DNA from: UBA5287 sp041672395
Lineage (GTDB): Bacteria; Bacteroidota; Bacteroidia; Bacteroidales; Dysgonomonadaceae
Length of the DNA stretch: 64,000 bases
Direction of reading: 5' to 3'
Assembly: GCA_041672395.1 (NCBI GenBank)
Contig: JBAYZS010000006.1
Coordinates: 15,444-79,443, forward strand
Every line of letters starts with the position of its first letter. Position 1 is the stretch's first letter. The translations under genes were made by a program, and so were the position numbers. Positions 27,341 through 36,664 of the stretch are shown here, in pieces. The notes beneath the pieces were generated by a model, which did not search any database, was not told where the DNA came from, and worked only from the letters and a program-made list of their open reading frames with translations.

Positions 27341-27721
27341 ATGAGTGAAAAAACAAGATATTCAGATGAGGAATTAGATGAGTTCCGCACAATCATTAAT
27401 GAGAAGCTGGAAGTCGCGAAACAAGAGTATGAAGCTCTTCGTTCATCAGTTATGAACACAGACGGGAATGATACAGTTGATACATCCCCTACTTTTAAGG
27501 TTTTGGAAGAAGGTGCAAACACACTGTCCAAAGAAGAAGCAGGGAGAATGGCTCAACGTCAGTTGAAATTTATCCAGAATCTTCAGGCTGCTTTGGTGCG
27601 CATTGAAAATGGTACGTACGGCATTTGTCGTGAAACAGGAAAACTTATTCCTAAAGAGCGACTACGCGCTGTTCCCCATGCTACTTTGAGCATTGAAGCG
27701 AAAGAAGCTAAAAGAAAGTAA
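27341..27721 (+). CDS. DksA/TraR-family transcription factor without the full Cys4 zinc site
   Basis: The 126-residue protein has a long coiled coil (about 8-85) and a C-terminal DksA-type knob with YGICRETGKLIPKERL and VPHATLSIEA. Only one of the four zinc-binding cysteines of classical DksA remains; the others are Thr, His and Leu/Ser, as in the known Bacteroidetes branch. DksA-like proteins enter the secondary channel of RNA polymerase and tune rRNA and amino-acid promoters with ppGpp. It has its own promoter and lies before lspA. Confidence 0.9.
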   Translation: MSEKTRYSDEELDEFRTIINEKLEVAKQEYEALRSSVMNTDGNDTVDTSPTFKVLEEGANTLSKEEAGRMAQRQLKFIQNLQAALVRIENGTYGICRETGKLIPKERLRAVPHATLSIEAKEAKRK

Positions 27722-27816
27722 GTGTGCTGTAACGATAAAAATAACTCATTTATAGTGAAGAGACAATGTGCGATCAATTTCTCTACACTATAAGACCTTA
27801 TGTCTCATAATAGTAT

Positions 27817-28488
27817 ATGAAAGAAACTACCAAAAGAGGATTACTAGCATTTTCAATAATTATCATTCTGTTGCTCATTGATCAGATTTCTAAAATTTGG
27901 GTGAAGACGCATATGTCTTTATATGAGTCGATTGATGTGACAAATTGGTTTAAAATTTATTTTGTAGAAAACCCGGGTATGGCCTTTGGCATTGAACTCG
28001 GTGGCAAGATATTTTTGACATTGTTCCGTATTATTGTTGCAATAATTGCAACAATATATATGTTCAGATTAATCCATCAAAAATATAAAACAGGTTTTAT
28101 CGTATGTGTAGCATTGATTATTGCCGGTGCAGCTGGCAATATTTTTGACAGTATTTTTTACGGTGCTATATTCTCTGAAAGTTATTCGGGACATATTGCA
28201 TCGTTTGTTCCATTTGGAGAAGGTTATTCATCTGCTTTTCATGGGAATGTAGTTGACATGATATACTTCCCTTTATTTCAAGGCAATTGGCCGGATTGGA
28301 TGCCTTTGATCGGAGGACAACATTTTGAATTCTTCCGGTTTATTTTTAATATTGCGGATTCTTGTATCACCATAGGTGTTATTTTATTACTTCTTTTCTA
28401 TCGAAAGTCATTTTCATTTTCATTAATGTCCCAGAAGGAAAAAGAGAAATATTTAGCAAATAAGGAAGCAGAGACAAATGAAGAATAA
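27817..28488 (+). CDS. lspA: Lipoprotein signal peptidase (signal peptidase II)
   Basis: The 223-residue membrane protein has four membrane segments. The N-terminal LLIDQISKIWVK, VENPGMAFGI, the catalytic Asp regions GAAGNIFDSIFYG and FNIADSCITIGV are the five conserved LspA blocks. A periplasmic insertion of about 40 residues between the last two blocks is typical of Bacteroidetes. It cleaves prolipoproteins before the lipid-modified Cys; many lipoproteins here are its substrates. It overlaps the next gene by 11 bases. Confidence 0.96.
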   Translation: MKETTKRGLLAFSIIIILLLIDQISKIWVKTHMSLYESIDVTNWFKIYFVENPGMAFGIELGGKIFLTLFRIIVAIIATIYMFRLIHQKYKTGFIVCVALIIAGAAGNIFDSIFYGAIFSESYSGHIASFVPFGEGYSSAFHGNVVDMIYFPLFQGNWPDWMPLIGGQHFEFFRFIFNIADSCITIGVILLLLFYRKSFSFSLMSQKEKEKYLANKEAETNEE

Positions 28489-29356
28489 ACATCTTTCATA
28501 TTTCATCCTTTTTTTTTCAATAGTTTTACTGGCGGAATCTTGCCAAAACCATTCCGACTATGTATTGAAAAGAAAAGATATGGAACGCTTGATGTATGAT
28601 GTATATGTAGCCGAAGCTTTGATTGACCAAGATTATCAGACGTTTGATACCCCTGCAAAAAAAGAAGCTTTCTTGAATGATGTTTTTGCAAAACACAAAG
28701 TTAACAGTGCTATTTGGGATTCTTCGTTAGTATGGTATTCAGACAGAATTGATATTTATCTTAAAATGAATGATTCTGTTAAAGCGCGATTACAAAAAGA
28801 ATTAACAGTAGTTAGCGATGAAATGACTGCTATATATTCAAAACAAAAAGAACTAGATCGAAGAAATTCATCTCCTTCCTATATCCCGGAAATATTTACA
28901 TTTGATCAATTGTATAGCAGCCACGGTTTTAGTTTTCGATTGGATACCAATGATATAAAAAATACTATTAATGAAGACAATTTTGATTTTTCATTTCAGG
29001 TGATCGGACTACCTCTTATAAATAAACCTGATATAACTACTGCACTTATATTAGAATATACTGACACAACCCTCTTTTCATCAAGTAAAATTACAGAAAA
29101 CGATAAATATATTCTTTCGGGATCAAAATATATTCCAGATGACACTTTAACTTTAATCACAGGTTTCATTCATTACACATATAGAGATTCTTTAATTAAA
29201 AAGCCTAATGTAATTCTATATAATATTTCGTTAGGTAAGTCGAAACCTGAGATCGAACCAACAAATAATGCACAAATATCAAAAGATAAAATATCAGAAG
29301 ATAAAAAATTAAGTAAACAAGAATTAATATTAATTGATTCAGTGAAGAGAGATTAA
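28478..29356 (+). CDS. DUF4296 lipoprotein of unknown function
   Basis: A 292-residue protein with a lipoprotein signal: hydrophobic segment followed by LLAESC, so Cys at about residue 22 would be lipidated. The DUF4296 region covers about residues 30-115 (DMERLMYDVYVAEALIDQDY), a domain found almost only in Bacteroidetes; the rest is beta-rich. Its start lies inside lspA (11-base overlap), so the two are coupled. Function unknown. Confidence 0.85.
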   Translation: MKNKHLSYFILFFSIVLLAESCQNHSDYVLKRKDMERLMYDVYVAEALIDQDYQTFDTPAKKEAFLNDVFAKHKVNSAIWDSSLVWYSDRIDIYLKMNDSVKARLQKELTVVSDEMTAIYSKQKELDRRNSSPSYIPEIFTFDQLYSSHGFSFRLDTNDIKNTINEDNFDFSFQVIGLPLINKPDITTALILEYTDTTLFSSSKITENDKYILSGSKYIPDDTLTLITGFIHYTYRDSLIKKPNVILYNISLGKSKPEIEPTNNAQISKDKISEDKKLSKQELILIDSVKRD

Positions 29357-29436
29357 TCATTATTATAATTATATTTGTTTATGTAATAAAATGCTGTCCA
29401 TGTTTTTACATTAAATTTAATTTCAAAATAGAAAAA

Positions 29437-32157
29437 ATGGAAAAGAAAAGAGTTTACACATTTGGAAATGGTGCAGCCGAAGGTCGTGCAGATATGAAAA
29501 ATCTGCTTGGTGGAAAAGGTGCCAACCTGGCCGAAATGAATCTTATTGGAGTTCCAGTACCTCCGGGATTTACAATTACCTCCGATGTTTGTACAGAGTA
29601 TAACGAACTGGGAAAAGACTATGTAATTAGTGTTTTAAAGAATGAAGTTGAAAGAAGCATTAATGGGATAGAAAATCAAACCGGTACAAAGTTCGGAGAT
29701 AAAGAAAATCCCTGTTTAGTTTCAGTACGTTCAGGTGCTCGCGTTTCTATGCCAGGAATGATGGATACAGTTTTGAATCTTGGATTAAATGATGACGCAG
29801 TGCAAGGAATTGCAAAAAAGTCCGGTAATGAACGCTTTGCATGGGATTCATATCGTCGATTTGTTCAAATGTATGGGGATGTGGTTTTAGGTATGAAACC
29901 ACAGAGCAAAGAGGATATAGATCCATTTGAAGAGATTATGGACGAATTAAAAGAATCAAAAGGTATTCAATTGGATACAGAATTTTCTGTTGATGATTTA
30001 AAACTTCTGGTTAAAAAATTCAAAACCGCTGTTAAAGAGCGTACAGGAAATGATTTCCCTACCAGTCCTTGGGATCAACTATGGGGCGCTATTTGTGCAG
30101 TGTTTGACAGTTGGATGAATGATCGTGCCATTCTTTACCGTAAAATGAACAATTTTCCCGAAGAATGGGGAACTGCTGTAAATGTACAGTCAATGGTTTA
30201 CGGAAATATGGGACAAACATCTGGAACTGGTGTAGCTTTTACACGTGATGCTGCTACCGGAGAAGATATTTTTAATGGTGAATATCTAATTAATGCTCAA
30301 GGTGAGGATGTTGTTGCCGGTGTTCGCACACCGTTACAGATTACTACCGAAGGTTCGCGTCGTTGGGCTAAAATGCAAGGTATTTCAGAAGAAGAGCGAA
30401 CATTAAATTATCCATCATTGGAAGAAGCAATGCCCGAATGTGCAAAAGAATTGATCGAAGTACAGCAAAAGCTCGAAGATTATTTTAAAGACATGCAAGA
30501 TCTGGAATTTACTATTCAAGATGGTAAATTGTGGTTACTGCAAACACGTAATGGAAAACGCACAGGTTCAGCGATGGTAAAAATTGCCATTGATATGTTA
30601 CGTCAAGGATATATAGATGAAAAGACTGCATTGAAACGTTGTGATGCTGAAAAATTAGATGAATTATTGCACCCTGTTTTCGACAAAAAAGCTTTAGCTG
30701 CTGCAAAACCAATTACTCACGGACTTCCTGCATCACCTGGTGCAGCTTCCGGACAAATTGTATTTTATGCTGATGAAGCAGAAGAGTGGTACAACGATGG
30801 AAAGAAAGTGATTCTTTGTCGAATCGAAACTTCACCCGAAGATCTTCGCGGAATGGGTACATCACAAGGAATTCTTACATCTCGTGGAGGGATGACATCT
30901 CACGCAGCTGTTGTTGCCCGTGGAATGGGTAAATGTTGTGTATCAGCAGCCAATAATTTAGTAATTGATTATAAAGCTCGCACAATCAGTGTCAATGGGA
31001 AGAAATTGAATGAAGGAGATTGGATCTCACTTGATGGAAGCACTGGAAATGTATATGAGGGAAAGATTCAGACACAAGATGCCGAATTAGACGATAACTT
31101 TAGATCAATAATGGAGATTGCAGACAAATACACTCGCATGGATGTAAGAACCAATGCGGATACTCCTCGTGATGCTTCAGTGGCTCGGAATTTTGGTGCA
31201 AAAGGTATTGGTCTTTGCCGCACTGAACATATGTTCTTTGAAGATGACAAGATTTTGGCAATGCGTGAAATGATTCTATCAAAAGATGTAGTCGGTAGAC
31301 GCATAGCTCTCGATAAACTCCTACCACTTCAAAAAGCAGATTTTAAAGGAATCTTCAGGGTCATGAATGGTTTACCAGTAACCGTGCGATTATTAGACCC
31401 TCCTTTGCATGAATTTGTACCACATGATGAAAAAGGTCAAATAGAAATGGCGCGTGTTATGGATATTTCATACGAAGATATTCATGAACGTGTAGAAAGC
31501 TTAATGGAATCCAATCCAATGTTAGGGTTGCGCGGTTGTCGTCTTGGAAACTTATATCCTGAGATTACCGAAATGCAAACACGTGCTATCATTGAAGCTG
31601 CACTTGAATTAAAGAATGAGGGAATTGATGTGATTCCTGAAATCATGGTTCCTCTAACTGGCATTGTTTTTGAATTTAAAGCCCAGAAAGATATAATAGA
31701 GAAAACAATACAAGAGGTGTTTGCAGAAAACAGCGAGTCAATTGATTATAAAATCGGAACAATGATTGAGATTCCACGTGCCGCACTTACGGCACATAAG
31801 ATTGCAAAAGAAGCCGATTTCTTCTCATTTGGAACTAACGACCTTACGCAGATGACCTTTGGTTACAGTCGTGATGATGTTGCAAAATTCTTGCCCATGT
31901 ATCTCGACAAAGGTATTTTAAAACAAGATCCTTTTGCTGTACTTGATCAAAATGGAGTAGGGCAGTTGGTGAGGATGGCAGTCCAGAATGGTCGTTCCGT
32001 TAAGCCAACATTAAAATGTGGTATATGTGGTGAACATGGAGGTGAGCCCTCTTCTGTTAAATTCTGCCATACGGTAGGACTTAATTATGTATCATGTTCT
32101 CCTTACCGTGTTCCTATTGCAAGATTAGCCGCTGCACAAGCCGCAATTGAGGGATAA
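29437..32157 (+). CDS. ppdK: Pyruvate, phosphate dikinase
   Basis: The 906-residue protein contains all PPDK domains: N-terminal ATP-grasp nucleotide domain with GGKGANLAEMNLIGVPVPPGF, the phosphohistidine swivel domain with the catalytic His in GGMTSHAAVVARGMGKCC, and the C-terminal TIM barrel with RTEHMFFE and the CGICGEHGGEP PEP-binding loop. It interconverts pyruvate + ATP + Pi with PEP + AMP + PPi; in anaerobic Bacteroidales it often runs in the direction of ATP saving. Single-gene unit with its own terminator. Confidence 0.98.
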   Translation: MEKKRVYTFGNGAAEGRADMKNLLGGKGANLAEMNLIGVPVPPGFTITSDVCTEYNELGKDYVISVLKNEVERSINGIENQTGTKFGDKENPCLVSVRSGARVSMPGMMDTVLNLGLNDDAVQGIAKKSGNERFAWDSYRRFVQMYGDVVLGMKPQSKEDIDPFEEIMDELKESKGIQLDTEFSVDDLKLLVKKFKTAVKERTGNDFPTSPWDQLWGAICAVFDSWMNDRAILYRKMNNFPEEWGTAVNVQSMVYGNMGQTSGTGVAFTRDAATGEDIFNGEYLINAQGEDVVAGVRTPLQITTEGSRRWAKMQGISEEERTLNYPSLEEAMPECAKELIEVQQKLEDYFKDMQDLEFTIQDGKLWLLQTRNGKRTGSAMVKIAIDMLRQGYIDEKTALKRCDAEKLDELLHPVFDKKALAAAKPITHGLPASPGAASGQIVFYADEAEEWYNDGKKVILCRIETSPEDLRGMGTSQGILTSRGGMTSHAAVVARGMGKCCVSAANNLVIDYKARTISVNGKKLNEGDWISLDGSTGNVYEGKIQTQDAELDDNFRSIMEIADKYTRMDVRTNADTPRDASVARNFGAKGIGLCRTEHMFFEDDKILAMREMILSKDVVGRRIALDKLLPLQKADFKGIFRVMNGLPVTVRLLDPPLHEFVPHDEKGQIEMARVMDISYEDIHERVESLMESNPMLGLRGCRLGNLYPEITEMQTRAIIEAALELKNEGIDVIPEIMVPLTGIVFEFKAQKDIIEKTIQEVFAENSESIDYKIGTMIEIPRAALTAHKIAKEADFFSFGTNDLTQMTFGYSRDDVAKFLPMYLDKGILKQDPFAVLDQNGVGQLVRMAVQNGRSVKPTLKCGICGEHGGEPSSVKFCHTVGLNYVSCSPYRVPIARLAAAQAAIEG

Positions 32158-32180
32158 GAGATCTTATGAATAAATAGTAA

Positions 32181-32219
32181 AAGAGTCGTTGAATATCAAC
32201 GGCTCTTATTGTTTTTAAC
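32181..32219 (+). terminator. Intrinsic terminator after ppdK
   Basis: A 12-bp stem AAGAGTCGTTGA / TCAACGGCTCTT (one T-G pair) with loop ATA, followed by ATTGTTTTT. Confidence 0.8.
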
Positions 32220-32252
32220 GACATTTCATAAATAACATCTCTTTATAATTCG

Positions 32253-32260
32253 TATCTTTG
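32253..32260 (+). promoter_or_regulatory. Promoter -7 element of the MFS gene
   Basis: TATCTTTG, 17 bases before the ATG at 32277; -33 box not consensus. Confidence 0.6.
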
Positions 32261-32276
32261 TATTCAAAAAATAACT

Positions 32277-33479
32277 ATGAAACATCGTCGTTATTTTGGA
32301 TTTGATCGAAATATCTTTTATACAGGCTTAAACAGCTTTTTCACTGACACATCTACTAAGATGATTTACAGTGTGATGCCCCTGTTTTTGATGTCAATAG
32401 GAGCATCAAAGACACAAATATCTCTTATTGAGGGCATTGCCGAAAGTACAGCTTCATTAATGAAAGCTCTTTCCGGATTTTGGAGCGACAAAATAGGTAA
32501 GAACAAACCCTTTATGATCATTGGCTATGCAGCCACTGCATTGGTTACACCGTTATACTCATTTGTGATAAATCCTATTCAAGTACTTGCTTTACGTTTT
32601 ATTGAAAGATTGGGTAAAGGTGTGCGCACCGCGCCACGCGACAGCCTTATTGCAGCTTCCATAAAGAAGAACGAAACAGGAAAGAGTTTTGGTTTTCATA
32701 AGATGATGGACAACAGTGGTGCAATACTTGGGCCATTATTAGCTTCATTGATACTTTTTTTTCGTCCTGGAGATTTTAAAACTATTTTTTTGTTCTCCGC
32801 TATTCCTGCAATCATTGGAGTTTTTGTCATTGTTTTTCTGATTAAAGAGAATAAGAAACAAGAAACAGGAAATAGGCAAAATGTGGCTTTTAAGAAATTA
32901 CCTAAGAACTATTACATCTTTCTCTTGATCATAGCTGTTTTTACATTAGGGAATTCAACTGATTCACTGATGCTTATCCGGATGAGTGAAACTGGAATTA
33001 AAGAATCATTTGTTCCGCTAATATATATGTTATTCAATTCAGTATCCGTACTTTTAGCCGTCCAAATTGGTAAACTCTCAGATAAAATAGGCAGAGGTAA
33101 ACTCATTACATTAGGCTTTTTGACTTATTCGTTTGTATATCTGATGTTTGGAGCATTTAACAACATTACTGTTTTTATATTAATGTTTGTACTTTATGGT
33201 GTTTATAGTGCACTCACAGACACATGTCAGAAAGCATTGGTCTCCGATTTAGTGAGTGAGGAAATGAAAGGAACAGGATTTGGTTTATATCATGCTGTTT
33301 TAGGAATCATGCTTCTACCGGCAAGTGCAATTGGAGGCTATCTTTATGATAAAGTAAGTCCAAGTGCAACATTTTATTTTGGGAGTAGTTTGTCGTTTAT
33401 TGCAGCAATTATGATGATTATTTTCATGTTGAAACTTAAAAGAGACAACATAAAATCAACAAAATTCGAAGCTGTATAA
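32277..33479 (+). CDS. Major facilitator superfamily transporter
   Basis: The 400-residue protein has about 12 membrane segments with the MFS loop motifs, FWSDKIGKNKPFMI between segments 2 and 3 and the repeat GKLSDKIGRGKLITLGF between 8 and 9. The motif RFIERLGKGVRTAPRDSLIA in segment 4-5 marks a branch of MFS carriers of unknown substrate, found next to many functions. It acts in the inner membrane. Substrate not predictable. Confidence 0.88.
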   Translation: MKHRRYFGFDRNIFYTGLNSFFTDTSTKMIYSVMPLFLMSIGASKTQISLIEGIAESTASLMKALSGFWSDKIGKNKPFMIIGYAATALVTPLYSFVINPIQVLALRFIERLGKGVRTAPRDSLIAASIKKNETGKSFGFHKMMDNSGAILGPLLASLILFFRPGDFKTIFLFSAIPAIIGVFVIVFLIKENKKQETGNRQNVAFKKLPKNYYIFLLIIAVFTLGNSTDSLMLIRMSETGIKESFVPLIYMLFNSVSVLLAVQIGKLSDKIGRGKLITLGFLTYSFVYLMFGAFNNITVFILMFVLYGVYSALTDTCQKALVSDLVSEEMKGTGFGLYHAVLGIMLLPASAIGGYLYDKVSPSATFYFGSSLSFIAAIMMIIFMLKLKRDNIKSTKFEAV

Positions 33480-33580
33480 TCAATAAACTCAAATTTATAA
33501 CTACTTTTAATAGTAAATTCGTTGGTGACTTCATCGAATATAACTACTTTTGAATTACTTTTTAACAGTACACAATAAAT

Positions 33581-34957
33581 ATGAAATATTTCAGTAAAAT
33601 ATTAACTATCATTTTTGCTCTCATACTTACACAACAAGTATTCGCCCAAAACAATATCATTGACGAAATCGTTTGGGTAGTAGGTGATGAAGCCATTCTT
33701 AAATCAGAAGTAGAATCTTTTAGACGTGAAATGCTATTGCAAAACACCCGAATTGAAGGTGATCCGTATTGCTTTATTCCTGAACAAATCGCAGTAAATA
33801 AGTTGTTCGTTGATCAGTCCAAACTCGACAGTATAGAAGTGGATGAAGCTAATGTAAACAGGATGGTTGATTTATACGTGAGTGAATATATTTCTTCCAT
33901 AGGTTCTGTTGAGAAGTTACAAGAATATATGGGTAAAAGTCTCAAGAATATCCGCGACGACTTGAAGAGATCCGTTAGAGATAATCAATTAATTGAAGGA
34001 GTACAAAGAAAACATTTCGGTGAGATTGTACTTGCACCATCAGAAATCAGCAAGTACTACGAGAAAATCCCACAAGACAGTCTGCCATTTATTCCAACGA
34101 CAGTAGAGATGCAGATTATAACGATGGAGCCAAAAATTCCATTACCCGAGATAGATAAAGTAAAAGCTCAGCTACGTACATTTACAGAGCAAATCAATTC
34201 AGGACAAAGTGATTTTTCCACGTTGGCTTTATTATATTCAGAAGATCAGGGATCAGCAATACAAGGTGGTGAAATTGGATTTAAAGGACGTGGAGAGTTC
34301 GTTCCGGAATTCTCAAACGCTGCATTTGCACTGAACGATCCAAAAAAAATCTCAAATGTTGTTGAATCAGAATACGGTTATCATATTATCCAACTCATTG
34401 AACGCCGAGGAGATAAAGCTAACTTCCGTCATATTTTGTTAAAACCTGATGTTCCCAAACAAGCATTAGACAGTGCATTGGTTAGATTAGATTCCGTAAA
34501 GATTGGGATTGACGATAAGAAAATCAATTTTGAAGAAGCAGCAACATTTATATCTGCTGACAAAAATACACGCAACAATAAAGGAATCATGGTAAATCAG
34601 GGAACAACCGGTAAGAACAGTTTAAATGTCGGAACCCCACGATTTGCTTTGGAAGAACTAAATCCCGATATTTCAAGAGTTATTGGTACAATGAAAGTCG
34701 GCGATTTGTCGGAACCCTTTATACTCACAACCAGCATGGGCGAAAAAGTAGCTGCAATTATCAAACTGACTAAAAGAAACGACGGTCATAAAGCAAATTT
34801 AAACACAGATTATCAAATAGTCAAGTCGATGGCTGAGAATACAAAACGTCAGAAGATGATGGACGAATGGATTGTTTCTAAGATAAAAAACACCTACGTA
34901 CGAATTGATCCTGCCTGGAAGAATTGTGATTACAAGTATAAAGGTTGGTTAAAATAA
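33581..34957 (+). CDS. Periplasmic peptidylprolyl isomerase, SurA-like
   Basis: The 458-residue protein has a signal peptide (MKYFSKILTIIFALILTQQV then FAQ). A SurA N-terminal chaperone region (about 25-165) is followed by a clear PpiC/parvulin domain (about 175-280, with FSTLALLYSEDQGSA and EYGYHIIQLIERRG) and a second, weaker parvulin domain (about 285-400). SurA-type proteins chaperone outer-membrane proteins. It heads an operon with the OstA-like gene (20 bases) and mutL (52 bases), a known Bacteroidetes order. Confidence 0.93.
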   Translation: MKYFSKILTIIFALILTQQVFAQNNIIDEIVWVVGDEAILKSEVESFRREMLLQNTRIEGDPYCFIPEQIAVNKLFVDQSKLDSIEVDEANVNRMVDLYVSEYISSIGSVEKLQEYMGKSLKNIRDDLKRSVRDNQLIEGVQRKHFGEIVLAPSEISKYYEKIPQDSLPFIPTTVEMQIITMEPKIPLPEIDKVKAQLRTFTEQINSGQSDFSTLALLYSEDQGSAIQGGEIGFKGRGEFVPEFSNAAFALNDPKKISNVVESEYGYHIIQLIERRGDKANFRHILLKPDVPKQALDSALVRLDSVKIGIDDKKINFEEAATFISADKNTRNNKGIMVNQGTTGKNSLNVGTPRFALEELNPDISRVIGTMKVGDLSEPFILTTSMGEKVAAIIKLTKRNDGHKANLNTDYQIVKSMAENTKRQKMMDEWIVSKIKNTYVRIDPAWKNCDYKYKGWLK

Positions 34958-34977
34958 GAATTGTTGTCTTTAATTGA

Positions 34978-36612
34978 ATGACAAAGCTAAAGAATAAAAA
35001 GAACTATTATGGAAGCATGCTTTTGTTAAGCGTGCTTTTTGTCGTTATATTTATCACCTATGCGCAGCAGCCGCCTCCTGTGCAAAAGCCTGTTAATCCC
35101 AATATGAAAATTATTGAGATGCAGCAAGCAGACATTCTTTATAAACTAGCAAATTTTGACGCTACCATATTGAAAAACAATGTCAAATTCTATCACGACG
35201 GTGCATATATGTATTGCGATAGTGCATATCTTCATGAGAAAACAAATTCTTTCGAAGCATTTGGCAATGTTCGTATGGAACAAGGAGATACACTTTTTGT
35301 GTATGGAGATTATTTGAATTATGATGGTAACACCAAATTTGCCAAATTGCGTCATAACATACGATTGGAAGATAAACAAGCCACTTTGTTTACCGACAGT
35401 CTTGATTATGATAGAGTGGCAAATCTTGGATACTATTTTGATGGTGGGTTGCTTGTTGACGAAGAAAATGAGCTATCCTCTTTTTGGGGTCAATATGATT
35501 TGAACACAAAAGAAGCACTATTTAACGACAGTGTAAAACTAGTGAATCCCGATTATACTATTTACACAGAAGAACTCAAGTATAATACAGTAACCAAGAT
35601 AGCCGATATCTTAGGACCATCCACCATTGTATCAGACAGTGGTACGGTTTATACTGATAGAGGCTGGTATAATACAATCACCGACGATGCCCAATTATTT
35701 GACAGATCGCGAGTGGTGAGTAACGACGGAAGTAAATTCCTAACCGGAGACACCATTTTTCATAATCAAAAAACAGGAATTGGTAAAGTCTTCGGTGATA
35801 TGTTTTTGCAAGATTCATTACGCAAAGCAATCATTGGAGGAAATTACGGTTATTATGATGATAATTTAGGATACGCAATGGCAACAGATTCTGCATACGC
35901 TATTGAATATTCTGAAAAAGATAGCCTTTTTTTGCATGCCGACACACTTAAGATGATTACGGATTCTTTAGACAGACAGTTGATAGCATATTATAATGTT
36001 CGACTTTTCAGAAACGACATTCAAGGAGTATGCGATTCTCTTCAATATTTTTCTAAAGATTCACTTTTGTCGATGTACAAAAATCCCGTTATCTGGAATG
36101 GAAACTATCAACTTCTCGGTAATCAGATTGATATCTTTTTAAACGATAGCACAATTGAAAAAGCGAACGTGAAAGAATACTCATTAGGAATTCTGAAACG
36201 TCCGGTTGAAAATCAGTTCAACCAGTTGAGTGGAAGAGATATGACAGCAACATTTGACAAAGGACAATTACGTCAGTTGCTTGTTGAAGGTAATGCGGAA
36301 TCATTGTATTATCTTTTGTCGGAAGACTCAACAGTTATAGGATTGAACAAAACAGAAAGTGCCTTTCTTTCAATGGACCTAAAAGATGATAGAGTAGAGA
36401 AGTTAAAACTTTGGAGTTCAACAAAAGCACAGACAACTCCTTTATCAAAATTAGATCCAGCATCGTCAACGCTGAAAGGCTTTGTATGGCTCGATTACTT
36501 GCGACCTAAAAGTGCATGGGATATTTTTAGAAGTTCAAAACGAAAATCAGAAGACAACATCGCTCAACCTAAACGATTTAAGAGACCTGAAGCAGAGATG
36601 CAGAGTCGATAA
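34978..36612 (+). CDS. OstA-like (LptA/LptD N-domain) LPS-transport protein
   Basis: The 544-residue protein starts with a signal peptide or anchor (about 11-29) ending in AQQ. It is built from LptA/OstA-type beta-jellyroll repeats; each shows patterns such as NVKFYHDGAYMYCDSAYL, FGNVRMEQGDTLFVYGD and the cognate HNIRLED.. blocks. LptA-like proteins bridge LPS across the periplasm. Located between surA-like and mutL genes, as in many Bacteroidetes. The transport role is by homology; no partner Lpt genes are in the window. Confidence 0.88.
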   Translation: MTKLKNKKNYYGSMLLLSVLFVVIFITYAQQPPPVQKPVNPNMKIIEMQQADILYKLANFDATILKNNVKFYHDGAYMYCDSAYLHEKTNSFEAFGNVRMEQGDTLFVYGDYLNYDGNTKFAKLRHNIRLEDKQATLFTDSLDYDRVANLGYYFDGGLLVDEENELSSFWGQYDLNTKEALFNDSVKLVNPDYTIYTEELKYNTVTKIADILGPSTIVSDSGTVYTDRGWYNTITDDAQLFDRSRVVSNDGSKFLTGDTIFHNQKTGIGKVFGDMFLQDSLRKAIIGGNYGYYDDNLGYAMATDSAYAIEYSEKDSLFLHADTLKMITDSLDRQLIAYYNVRLFRNDIQGVCDSLQYFSKDSLLSMYKNPVIWNGNYQLLGNQIDIFLNDSTIEKANVKEYSLGILKRPVENQFNQLSGRDMTATFDKGQLRQLLVEGNAESLYYLLSEDSTVIGLNKTESAFLSMDLKDDRVEKLKLWSSTKAQTTPLSKLDPASSTLKGFVWLDYLRPKSAWDIFRSSKRKSEDNIAQPKRFKRPEAEMQSR

Positions 36613-36639
36613 TCTATTTTAGTTCACTATTTTTTTTCG

Positions 36640-36647
36640 TATATTTG
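36640..36647 (+). promoter_or_regulatory. Promoter -7 element of mutL
   Basis: TATATTTG in the 52-base gap upstream of mutL suggests that mutL has its own promoter in addition to read-through. Confidence 0.45.
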
Positions 36648-36664
36648 TTTAAATTGTATTAAGG